Shown here one piece after another: positions 53,595-62,113 of a stretch of DNA of 64,000 nt. The notes under the pieces were generated by a model. It did no database searches. It was not told the origin of the DNA and saw only the letters and a list, made by a program, of their open reading frames with translations. The DNA is taken from contig MKUO01000018.1 of the NCBI GenBank assembly GCA_001897855.1, positions 83,513 to 147,512 of the forward strand, in the 5' to 3' direction. The position numbers and the translations under genes are program-made. This DNA is from Bacteroidetes bacterium 43-93 (lineage in GTDB: Bacteria > Bacteroidota > Bacteroidia > Chitinophagales > Chitinophagaceae). The stretch's first letter is position 1, and each line of letters begins with the position of its first letter.

Positions 53595-55691
53595 ATGTAC
53601 ACCACGCAGGACGAACAGCAACTATACGCACGCGCAAAATCCCTGATCGAGCAAAAGGAAGTAACAAATCCTGAAGAAACCATACAGGAATTAAGGGATG
53701 TTGTTAATTACTGCGACTGGAAATATTATGTGCAAAATGAACCTGTGCTCTCGGACTATGAGTATGATATAGTTTATAAAAAGCTGAAGCATTTAGAAGA
53801 GCAATATCCTGAGCTGGTAACAGCAGACTCCCCTACCCAGCGTGTGGCAATGGGCCTTAGCGAACGTTTCCCCACAGTGAGCCACCTGGTACCTATGCTG
53901 AGCCTGGATAATACTTACAATGCCGACGACCTGCGCGACTGGGACAAGCGATGTAAGGATTATGTAAATGAAGCACCTATAGAATACTGTGTAGAGCCTA
54001 AGTATGATGGGGCTAGCGTATCGCTGGTGTATGAAGATGGTAAACTGGTGCGTGGTGCCACTCGTGGCGATGGTGTGATGGGTGAAGAAGTGACCATCAA
54101 TATTAAGCAAATAAGATCCATACCCTTATCAGCGGCTTTTGAAAAAAGTGGCATTGCCCAGGTAGAAATACGCGGCGAGGTAGTGATACATAAAGAAGTA
54201 TTTGCAGAATATAACAGGCAGCGCACTGCTGAAGGATTATCGCCCCTGGCTAACCCGCGCAACGCTGCATCAGGTACCCTTCGCATACTGGACCCTAAAG
54301 AGGTAAGCAAGAGGAAATTATCTGCCATCTTATATCATATCAGCTATTATACACTGAATAGTGGAAGCACTGTACCTGATACTTTGCATACCCATTATGA
54401 TTCGCTCAACTGGTTGTACCAACTAGGATTTCCTACACCTGTAAAGGAGATGAAGCGCTTCAATAATATTGATGATGTGATTGCTTTTTGCGAAGAATTT
54501 GAGCAACGCCGTGATGACCTGCCATACGAAGTAGACGGGCTTGTGATCAAAGTAAACAGCTTTGATATGCAGGACCGTATGGGAATGACCGCCCACCATC
54601 CACGCTGGGCTGTTGCCTATAAGTTTAAAGCAAGACAGGCCACCAGTAAGCTTTTAAGGGTAGAGTTCCAGGTAGGGCGTACAGGCTCTGTAACGCCCGT
54701 AGCCAAGATAGAACCAGTGCCAATAGGCGGCGTTACCGTGACATCTATATCACTCTTTAATGAAGATGTAGTACGCGAAAAAGACCTGCATATAGGCGAT
54801 ACTGTGTTGGTAGAGCGCGCAGGCGATGTGATCCCCTACATAGTAAAGCCACTTACCGAACTAAGAAACGGAACGGAAGAAGACATTGTATTCCCAACTC
54901 ATTGTCCTGTGTGCGGCGAGCCATTAGAAAAGCCGGAGGAAGAAGCCGTTTGGCGCTGCATTAATATAAGCTGTCCTGCACAGGTGGTAGAGCGCATCAT
55001 ACACTTTGCCAGCAAGGATGCTATGGATATACGCAACCTGGGTGCAGCCAACGTACAGAAGTTTTACGAACTTGGACTGCTGAAAGATATCCCCGGCATC
55101 TATAACATAAACTGGGATGCCATAAGGAAGCTGGAAGGCTTTGGAGAGAAATCTATTACCAACCTGCAATCAGCCATCAACAATTCAAAGAAACAACCGC
55201 TGAACAGGGTGATATATGGCCTTGGCATCAGGCATGTGGGCGAAACCATGGCCAAGACCCTTGCCAGTGCTGTGAGTCATATAAGAGAACTATACGACTG
55301 GGATGAGGAGAAACTTGTAAGCCTGCAGGATGTAGGGCCTAAAGTGGCAGCATCTGTAGCTCATTTCTTCCACACTAAAGAGAACAGGCATATGGTAGAC
55401 CTGCTGGAAGAATATGGAGTAAATCTTGCCAATACACAAAAAGCCGCACCCGCTACGGGTGAACTGGCAGGTAAAACCTTCCTGTTCACAGGTACGCTCA
55501 GCCATTTTAAGCGCAGCGATGCCGAAGCCATGGTAGAAGCCAAAGGAGGCAGCATACTTGGAGGTGTTAGCAGCAAGCTCAATTACCTGGTAGTAGGCGA
55601 AGATGCCGGCAGCAAACTGGAGAAGGCTAAGAAGCTGGGAACTGTAGCTATATTGACAGAACAAGAGTTCCTGGAGCTTATTGGAGATTAA
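53595..55691 (+). CDS. ligA: NAD-dependent DNA ligase
   Basis: 698 aa from ATG 53595. The frame is open to 53568, but that part overlaps the previous gene. Ia domain and adenylation domain with C-V-E-P-K-Y-D-G-A-S (AMP-accepting K136). OB fold at about 325-400, four-cysteine zinc finger (C-P-V-C-G ... C-I-N-I-S-C), helix-hairpin-helix region at about 470-590 and C-terminal BRCT domain at about 615-698 (K-T-F-L-F-T-G-T-L). It seals nicks using NAD+. The nearby NAD precursor salvage genes are on the same strand, though a functional link need not be implied. Confidence 0.98.
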   Translation: MYTTQDEQQLYARAKSLIEQKEVTNPEETIQELRDVVNYCDWKYYVQNEPVLSDYEYDIVYKKLKHLEEQYPELVTADSPTQRVAMGLSERFPTVSHLVPMLSLDNTYNADDLRDWDKRCKDYVNEAPIEYCVEPKYDGASVSLVYEDGKLVRGATRGDGVMGEEVTINIKQIRSIPLSAAFEKSGIAQVEIRGEVVIHKEVFAEYNRQRTAEGLSPLANPRNAASGTLRILDPKEVSKRKLSAILYHISYYTLNSGSTVPDTLHTHYDSLNWLYQLGFPTPVKEMKRFNNIDDVIAFCEEFEQRRDDLPYEVDGLVIKVNSFDMQDRMGMTAHHPRWAVAYKFKARQATSKLLRVEFQVGRTGSVTPVAKIEPVPIGGVTVTSISLFNEDVVREKDLHIGDTVLVERAGDVIPYIVKPLTELRNGTEEDIVFPTHCPVCGEPLEKPEEEAVWRCINISCPAQVVERIIHFASKDAMDIRNLGAANVQKFYELGLLKDIPGIYNINWDAIRKLEGFGEKSITNLQSAINNSKKQPLNRVIYGLGIRHVGETMAKTLASAVSHIRELYDWDEEKLVSLQDVGPKVAASVAHFFHTKENRHMVDLLEEYGVNLANTQKAAPATGELAGKTFLFTGTLSHFKRSDAEAMVEAKGGSILGGVSSKLNYLVVGEDAGSKLEKAKKLGTVAILTEQEFLELIGD

Positions 55692-55802
55692 ACCAATCAG
55701 ATAGAGCATTTACTAACATGATTTATATAGCATCTGTTTGCTATATTCTTAATGTATTGTGCCTTACCTTTGCCCATCGTTTTGAAATACTTATAAATAC
55801 TG

Positions 55803-58502
55803 ATGTCTGAGATAAGGCCATTTTTACGGTTGAGCGGTCTGGAGCCTTTAGTGGTGAGGCCGGAAACCAATTTTGTAAACGTTGGTGAACGTACCAATGT
55901 TACAGGTTCCAAAAAATTTGCCCGCCTGATACGCGAGCATAAATACGAAGAAGCATTATCAGTAGCACGCCAGCAAGTAGAAAATGGCGCCCAGGTACTG
56001 GACATTAACATGGATGATGCCATGCTGGATGGCGAGCTGGCAATGACCACCTTTGTGAACCTGCTGCAAAGCGAGCCTGATATTGCGAAGATCCCCATCA
56101 TGCTCGATTCCTCTAAGTTCTCTATAATACTGGCAGGACTTAAATGTATACAGGGTAAATGTATTGTCAACTCTATCTCTATGAAAGAAGGAGAGGACAA
56201 ATTCGTAGAACAGGCCATACTGTGCAAGAGCTTTGGAGCAGCTGTAATTGTGATGGCATTTGATGAGCAGGGACAGGCCGACACTTTACAACGCCGCGTA
56301 GAGATATGCGAACGTGCCTATAATATACTTACCGAGCAAGTAGGCTTCGATCCGCAGGATATAATCTTCGACCCAAACATATTTGCAATAGCAACCGGCA
56401 TAGAAGAACATAACAACTATGCCGTTGACTTTATAGAAGCCACCCGCATCATCAAACAAAGAATGCCTTTAACGAAAGTAAGCGGTGGTGTCAGCAACGT
56501 ATCCTTCTCGTTTCGTGGCAACGACCCGGTGCGCGAGGCGATACACAGCGTATTTCTTTACCATGCTATTGCAGCTGGTATGGATATGGGCATTGTAAAC
56601 GCGGGCCAGCTGGTTGTTTATGATGAGATCGACCCACAATTGCGTGAGCTTTGTGAGGATGTAGTGCTGAACAGGCGGGCTGATGCAACGGAACGTTTAG
56701 TAACTTTTGCCGAGACTGTAAAGGCCAAAGACAAGACCGAGAAGAAAGACGATGCATGGCGTAGCACCAGTGTAGAAGAAAGATTGAAACATGCCCTGGT
56801 TAACGGTATTACTGATTATATAGATGCAGATACCGAAGAAGCACGCCAGAAATACCCTAAGCCACTGGACGTGATAGAAGGTCCACTGATGGATGGAATG
56901 AATGTAGTTGGCGATCTCTTTGGTAGTGGTAAAATGTTTCTGCCGCAGGTAGTAAAGAGTGCACGCGTTATGAAAAAGAGCGTAGCTATACTTACCCCAT
57001 ACATAGAAGCAGAAAAAGAGGAACGCCGACAGGCAATGCTATTATTGGGTGAAGAACATGAGCAAAGTGGAGCTGCCAAAATATTGATGGCCACCGTGAA
57101 GGGCGATGTGCACGATATAGGCAAGAACATAGTGGGCGTAGTACTGGGATGCAATGGCTATGACATCATAGACCTGGGCGTAATGGTGCCCACCGATAAA
57201 ATACTGGAAACAGCGCAGAAGGAAAATGTGGACATCATCGGGCTCAGCGGGCTTATTACACCGTCGCTGGATGAGATGGTACACGTAGCTAAGGAGATGA
57301 AGCGCCGTAACATGAAGCAGCCTTTGCTGATAGGCGGTGCCACCACATCTCGCACGCATACAGCTGTAAAAATAGCGCCCGAATATGATAATGGGGTAGT
57401 CTACGTCTTAGATGCCAGCCGTAGTGTAACGGTAGCGGGCAGCTTACTGAGCAACGAACAGAAAGATAATTTTCTTACAGGTATAGATACCGAATACAAA
57501 AAGCTGCGCGAAGATTTTGCCAGCAAGAGAACGATCAAGGAATACATCACTTTTGAAGAAGCGCAAAAGAACCCGGTAAAGATCGACTGGGAATCATATA
57601 CTCCCCCTGTGCCGCAGTTTACCGGCACCAAGGTATTTGATAACTATGATCTTGCAGATATACGTGAATATATAGACTGGCAGCCATTCTTCATTACCTG
57701 GGAGATGCACGGTAAATTTCCTGCTATATTAACAGATGAAGTAGTAGGCGCAGAAGCTACCAAGCTATACAACGATGCTAACACGCTATTAGACAAAGTG
57801 ATTGCAGAAAAATGGCTTACTGCGAAAGGTGTTATCGGCTTTTGGAAGGCATCTAAACCGGCGCCGGATACTATCACCGTAAAAGATGAGAACGGCAATG
57901 CACTTTATAACCTGGAAAGCCTGCGCCAACAGCAAAAGAAAGCTGCCAGCCAGCCACATTTTTCGCTTGCAGATTTCATTAGCCCTGTAAAAGAAGACCA
58001 TATAGGCGCATTTGCGGTAAGCATACATGGCATAGAACCACATTTAAAGGCTTTTATGGATGCGCATGATGACTATAACAAGATCATGCTGCAGGCACTT
58101 GCAGACCGCCTTGCAGAAGCATTTGCGGAACTGCTGCATAAAAAGGTGCGTATGGAATACTGGGGCTATGCAAAGGATGAGCACCTCGATAACAGCGCAC
58201 TGATCAAAGAACAATATTTAGGCATCCGGCCTGCACCGGGCTATCCTGCGTGCCCCGACCATACAGAGAAATATAAATTGTTTGATCTGTTAAAGGCTAC
58301 GGAGAATGCGGGCATACAACTTACCGAATCTTTGGCCATGTACCCGGGTGCATCTGTTTGCGGCTGGTACTTCAGCCATCCCGAAAGTACGTACTTCGGT
58401 GTGGGCAAAATAAAACAGGATCAGCTGGAGGACTATGCAAAACGCAAGGGTATGAGCATAGAAGAAGCAACCAGGTGGCTAAGCCCTGTATTGGAAGGAT
58501 AA
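55803..58502 (+). CDS. metH: Cobalamin-dependent methionine synthase lacking homocysteine domain
   Basis: 899 aa. Pterin-binding (methyltetrahydrofolate) domain at about 15-290 ([11 protein letters not shown]), cobalamin cap at about 320-415, Rossmann B12 domain with D-V-H-D-I-G (H437 as lower cobalt ligand) at about 420-560, and AdoMet activation domain at about 600-899 ([25 protein letters not shown]). E. coli MetH has about 330 more N-terminal residues, the zinc-binding homocysteine methyltransferase. That part is absent here and no such gene lies in the window, so it must be supplied in trans, as in other Bacteroidota. No cobalamin riboswitch recognised in the 111-base upstream gap. Confidence 0.95.
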   Translation: MSEIRPFLRLSGLEPLVVRPETNFVNVGERTNVTGSKKFARLIREHKYEEALSVARQQVENGAQVLDINMDDAMLDGELAMTTFVNLLQSEPDIAKIPIMLDSSKFSIILAGLKCIQGKCIVNSISMKEGEDKFVEQAILCKSFGAAVIVMAFDEQGQADTLQRRVEICERAYNILTEQVGFDPQDIIFDPNIFAIATGIEEHNNYAVDFIEATRIIKQRMPLTKVSGGVSNVSFSFRGNDPVREAIHSVFLYHAIAAGMDMGIVNAGQLVVYDEIDPQLRELCEDVVLNRRADATERLVTFAETVKAKDKTEKKDDAWRSTSVEERLKHALVNGITDYIDADTEEARQKYPKPLDVIEGPLMDGMNVVGDLFGSGKMFLPQVVKSARVMKKSVAILTPYIEAEKEERRQAMLLLGEEHEQSGAAKILMATVKGDVHDIGKNIVGVVLGCNGYDIIDLGVMVPTDKILETAQKENVDIIGLSGLITPSLDEMVHVAKEMKRRNMKQPLLIGGATTSRTHTAVKIAPEYDNGVVYVLDASRSVTVAGSLLSNEQKDNFLTGIDTEYKKLREDFASKRTIKEYITFEEAQKNPVKIDWESYTPPVPQFTGTKVFDNYDLADIREYIDWQPFFITWEMHGKFPAILTDEVVGAEATKLYNDANTLLDKVIAEKWLTAKGVIGFWKASKPAPDTITVKDENGNALYNLESLRQQQKKAASQPHFSLADFISPVKEDHIGAFAVSIHGIEPHLKAFMDAHDDYNKIMLQALADRLAEAFAELLHKKVRMEYWGYAKDEHLDNSALIKEQYLGIRPAPGYPACPDHTEKYKLFDLLKATENAGIQLTESLAMYPGASVCGWYFSHPESTYFGVGKIKQDQLEDYAKRKGMSIEEATRWLSPVLEG

Positions 58503-58513
58503 ACTGAAAATAG

Positions 58514-59188
58514 ATGAGTAGTAGTATCAAAAAACAAACAGAAGGCACACAATCGCCGGTATTGCGATTTTTTGCAAACGTTGCATCATTTGTATTTCAC
58601 CCGGTGTTTATGCCTACGGTGTTGCTATGCCTGCTATATATATTGGCGCCAAGCAGCTTTGTTGGGTTTTCTATTCAGAACTTCAATACCGCGCTGGCTA
58701 TCATTGCCATCAATACCTTGTTCTTCCCGTTGATCACCGTATTGCTGCTTAAGGGTCTTGGCTTTATACAGAGCATTTATATGCACGATGCCAAAGATCG
58801 CATCATACCGCTTATAGCAACAATGATATTTTACTTCTGGGCTTATCTTGTATTTAAGAACAGAATATTCAAAGAAGTAGATACACCTTTTATCCTTCGG
58901 GTAATGTTGCTTGGTAATTTCTGGGGAGTGATCCTGCTGTTTATGGTGAATATTTTTTACAAAGCGAGTATGCACACCAGCGCTGCGGGAGGCTTCCTCG
59001 GTGTAATGATCGTACTGCTGATGATCAATCCTGTAAATATGGTGCTGCCCTTATTTGTTTCCCTGCTCATATGCGGCATTATAGGTACTGCAAGATTACT
59101 GACCGGTGCACATAAACCGGCAGAGATATGGGTGGGCTACGGGATTGGAATTATTGTGCAGGTAGCAGCCTACTTATATTTGCTATAA
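58514..59188 (+). CDS. Diverged PAP2-like integral membrane protein
   Basis: 224 aa, about six membrane helices, no signal peptide. Motifs in PAP2 order but altered: H-D-A-K-D-R-I-I-P-L (91-100; compare K-x6-R-P), K-A-S-M-H-T-S-A-A (150-158; compare P-S-G-H) and A-R-L-L-T-G-A-H-K-P-A-E-I-W (193-206; compare S-R-x5-H-x3-D). It may be an active lipid phosphatase of a divergent Bacteroidota group or a catalytically changed relative. Eleven bases after metH on the same strand, so likely co-transcribed, but no metabolic link is clear. Confidence 0.7.
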   Translation: MSSSIKKQTEGTQSPVLRFFANVASFVFHPVFMPTVLLCLLYILAPSSFVGFSIQNFNTALAIIAINTLFFPLITVLLLKGLGFIQSIYMHDAKDRIIPLIATMIFYFWAYLVFKNRIFKEVDTPFILRVMLLGNFWGVILLFMVNIFYKASMHTSAAGGFLGVMIVLLMINPVNMVLPLFVSLLICGIIGTARLLTGAHKPAEIWVGYGIGIIVQVAAYLYLL

Positions 59189-59217
59189 GTAAGCTGCTGA
59201 GTATAGCAAGAAATTGC

Positions 59218-59628
59218 TTACGACTTTATAGTAAGTGTATTACCACTTTGTGTAACCGTAAACTTTTGTAGTGGCTTAGGTGGCGGCCCCGCCAATACAG
59301 TCCCATTGGTATCGAAGGTGCCCCCGTGACATGGACAAACCAATTGTTTGGAATTAGCATTGTAGCCTACCGTACATCCCTGGTGCGTGCATAAAGCCGA
59401 AAGCGCAATAAAAGAACCGGAACCCGTTCGTATAACGATGACGTCGTTAGAAACAACATAACCGCCAACATTTTGCAAAGCCGAATTAGTAGAGCTGGAA
59501 AGGTCGAGGGTAAAATTTACATTCTTGTTAGTAGTAGTGCTGCTTTTGCTGCAACTGTTAAGCAGGCCCGGCACTAATGCCAGCCCGCACAGAGTGCAGG
59601 ATGCTTTAATGAATGATCTTCTTTCCAT
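59218..59628 (-). CDS. Stand-alone Rieske 2Fe-2S lipoprotein
   Basis: 136 aa. R-R-S-F-I-K near the start resembles a Tat signal, and G-L-L-N-S-C gives a possible lipidated C26. Rieske motifs are complete: C80-T-H82-Q-G-C85 and C98-P-C100-H101-G-G. Ligands are C80, H82, C98 and H101, with the C85-C100 disulfide of high-potential (bc1-type) clusters. It would sit on the periplasmic face of a membrane as an electron carrier. No cytochrome b or other complex gene is adjacent, so its partner is unknown. Confidence 0.88.
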   Translation of the reverse strand: MERRSFIKASCTLCGLALVPGLLNSCSKSSTTTNKNVNFTLDLSSSTNSALQNVGGYVVSNDVIVIRTGSGSFIALSALCTHQGCTVGYNANSKQLVCPCHGGTFDTNGTVLAGPPPKPLQKFTVTQSGNTLTIKS

Positions 59629-59699
59629 TTTAGTTTGATTATCATTTGATTAGGTAGAAACGTAAGAAACCGGATTTATTATCTACCGATTAATATTGT

Positions 59700-59719
59700 G
59701 AATTGTTTTTTGACAATTC
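59700..59719. repeat. Inverted repeat upstream of the Rieske gene
   Basis: GAATTGT-N6-ACAATTC (59700-59706 and 59713-59719) in the AT-rich, divergent 236-base region between the Rieske gene and the kinase gene. Could be an operator or a weak hairpin; no promoter box is clear here. Confidence 0.35.
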
Positions 59720-59864
59720 CATTACAATTATTGTATCAACAATTAACCCGAATCAATCGGATTATGCACTTTCATTCCCCAAAAATGCCGTTACAGCTTG
59801 TTCTCATGACTTTTATATTGTTTATGTAATATATTTAGGCGTTACCTATAATAACCAATAAATA

Positions 59865-61331
59865 ATGGCAAGGCGCATTATCTCATACATCCTTATATGC
59901 ATTGTATGCATAGAGGGCGCCTTTGCTCAAACCAAGGTGCTGCCAGACGACCTGGTGCTTGACCAGCGGCTGAACTATGACAAATACACATCGTATGTTA
60001 TGCCGGCTATTAACTGGCTACAAAGCACGCCGCTAAACCAGGACTATACCCAAAGACGCAGGCTGGATAACTTCATTATGTATTGGCTGCAAAAGAATAC
60101 GGACATTATAGTAACGATGCCGGACTACCTGGTAAAATTTCAATCCGTTAATAATGAATTCTACTTTCTATATACCGGCGGCTGGATAAAATACGTGATG
60201 GAGACAAAGGATACCAACCGTATAAACTGCTACCTGGCTGGTGTAAAATCTATGCTCCATTATTACAGCGCGGGTATGGGTATCAAGAAAAGCGACTATA
60301 TTGATTTTCTTGTAAAGCTGGACAGAGAGGGAAAACTCAGGGGGTTATACGATAGCTCGTCTACCGCTAAAAATACTTACCTGTATCTAACCGTCCCCTC
60401 CTCAAAATCTAATTATGCTGCTGATGAGAACTACTTCAATTTCCACTTCACGGCTATCAATTTCATTAATCCGCGTAGTGTAATATACCGTTACAAACTA
60501 CTGGGGTATTATGATGAATGGATCAGTACAAATGATGAATCCATTACCTTTCCGAAGCTGCCACCGGGCACCTATACCTTCGTAGTGCAGGCGTCTGTGC
60601 TGCCCGATTTCAGCAATGCAGCCGAAGACAGCTATAGCTTTACCATAAAAGCACCATTATGGAAAGAGCCCTGGTTCATTACCCTGCTAGTGATAACATT
60701 ATTGATACTCGTGCTATTGTATATACGCCAGCGGGAGAAGGGGCTAAAGAGCCTGGCCTTGTTGCAACAGCAGCGCATGATATTTGAGTATGAACACCTG
60801 CGCAGCCAGATCAATCCACACTTTCTATTTAACAGCCTGAATACCTTAACCGGCCTTATAGAAGAGAACCCGGATGAAGCCATGCTGTACACCGAGCACC
60901 TGTCTGACCTATACCGTAATGTACTAGCCTATAGAAGCGAAGATCTCGTGCTGCTGCAGGAAGAGCTGGATATACTGAATAATTATGTGCACATACAAAC
61001 CAGCAGGTTTGGCAATGCCCTGCAGCTGAAGCTGGAAATACCCGAACATATCAGTAAGAATAAAAAGATCGTTCCGCTTGCACTACAGCTGCTGGTGGAA
61101 AATGCGATGAAGCATAATATAGTATCCATGTCTCAACCACTCATCATCCATATATCGGCTGATGAGGATTTTATAACCGTTAAAAACAATATACAACCAA
61201 AGATCAGCAAGGAAAAAGGAGTTGGATTAGGCCTTGCTAATCTCCGCAAACGCTATGCGCTGGCTACAGACAGGCTCATTACCTTTGGTAACGATGGTAA
61301 TGAATATGTGGTGAAGCTGCCATTGCTTTGA
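59865..61331 (+). CDS. LytS-type sensor kinase with unusual input domain
   Basis: 488 aa. Signal peptide 1-21. Residues 22-165 form a helical domain I do not recognise (A-I-N-W-L-Q-S-T-P-L-N-Q-D, W-L-Q-K-N-T-D-I-I-V-T-M). A Y_Y_Y-like beta domain covers about 170-263 (G-Y-Y-D-E-W-I, L-P-P-G-T-Y-T-F-V-V-Q-A). Membrane helix 270-288. His_kinase domain with R-S-Q-I-N-P-H-F-L-F-N-S-L-N (H319) and HATPase with V-E-N-A-M-K-H-N (411-418) and G-L-G-L-A-N-L. It resembles propeller kinases with the propeller replaced by a small domain. The next gene is a LuxR-type regulator with a degenerate receiver, 143 bases away. Confidence 0.9.
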   Translation: MARRIISYILICIVCIEGAFAQTKVLPDDLVLDQRLNYDKYTSYVMPAINWLQSTPLNQDYTQRRRLDNFIMYWLQKNTDIIVTMPDYLVKFQSVNNEFYFLYTGGWIKYVMETKDTNRINCYLAGVKSMLHYYSAGMGIKKSDYIDFLVKLDREGKLRGLYDSSSTAKNTYLYLTVPSSKSNYAADENYFNFHFTAINFINPRSVIYRYKLLGYYDEWISTNDESITFPKLPPGTYTFVVQASVLPDFSNAAEDSYSFTIKAPLWKEPWFITLLVITLLILVLLYIRQREKGLKSLALLQQQRMIFEYEHLRSQINPHFLFNSLNTLTGLIEENPDEAMLYTEHLSDLYRNVLAYRSEDLVLLQEELDILNNYVHIQTSRFGNALQLKLEIPEHISKNKKIVPLALQLLVENAMKHNIVSMSQPLIIHISADEDFITVKNNIQPKISKEKGVGLGLANLRKRYALATDRLITFGNDGNEYVVKLPLL

Positions 61332-61474
61332 TGACCGTTTACCTTAGCCTTACAAACCATCTGTTAACAAAATCGCGATACGTTTGTTATTACCAGACAA
61401 ACGCCTTGTTAAACCCTGATCTTCATAACTATAGAACCCTTATCACCCTATAGTTTTGGGCTAAATTCTCTAAT

Positions 61475-62113
61475 ATGAACGCAACGACCCCGCGAATTTT
61501 GATTGCAAACAGAAGCAAACTGGCATGTTTTGCACTAGAGACAATGATAAAGTCTTTCGGTGAATATAACGTGGCCGGAACAACAACATCAGGCAAAGAA
61601 GTATTATCAAAGATCGATGACACCATCAATCTGCTGATAATGGACATAAGCCTGGAAGGGATGAGCGGATATTACCTGCTTAAGGAACTTGCGCAAAAAC
61701 ACAAGAAACTTAAGGTGCTGGTATTATCCGAATCAGTACATCCTTACATCATTAACCATGCTATTAAGTTTGGAGCCGGTGGCTACCTTCCCCTGGAATC
61801 TGAACCGAAAGCCATTAAAAAAGCCATCCAGGATATTCTTGCAAAAGGTATTCACTACAACAAGCTTATGACCAAAGAACTTGTTGCAGGCATCAGGAGC
61901 AAAGAAACGAGTGTGATAAAGATAACGCCGAAGCAATATGCCTTCCTGAACCTTTGCTGCACAGGGTTATCCTATCCGGAAATTGCAGAGAAACTGCATG
62001 TAAGCCACCGTACTATCGATTGGCACCGGGATATGATGTTTGCCAAGTTCAGCCTGAATAACCGTGCAGACCTGGTTATGTTTGCACTCAGGACAGGACT
62101 GGCGCATATCTAA
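61475..62113 (+). CDS. LuxR/NarL-type regulator with degenerate receiver
   Basis: 212 aa. Receiver-like domain 1-125 with D57 in L-L-I-M-D-I-S-L-E-G-M-S-G present. The acidic pair is replaced by A11-N12 (I-L-I-A-N-R-S) and the conserved lysine region reads Y-L-P-L-E-S, without the lysine. LuxR helix-turn-helix at about 150-208 (T-P-K-Q-Y-A-F-L-N-L-C-C-T-G-L-S-Y-P-E-I-A-E-K-L). Magnesium-dependent phosphorylation is therefore doubtful; it may act as a pseudo-receiver regulated by ligand or protein contact. A TAGTTTTG element at 61451-61458 may be its promoter. Its stop overlaps that of the convergent PAS kinase. Confidence 0.88.
   Translation: MNATTPRILIANRSKLACFALETMIKSFGEYNVAGTTTSGKEVLSKIDDTINLLIMDISLEGMSGYYLLKELAQKHKKLKVLVLSESVHPYIINHAIKFGAGGYLPLESEPKAIKKAIQDILAKGIHYNKLMTKELVAGIRSKETSVIKITPKQYAFLNLCCTGLSYPEIAEKLHVSHRTIDWHRDMMFAKFSLNNRADLVMFALRTGLAHI

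Noticed and set aside
55692..55802. Cobalamin or SAM riboswitch upstream of the methionine synthase gene
   Set aside because: The gap is only 111 bases and AT-rich; no B12-box or SAM-type conserved helices could be recognised.
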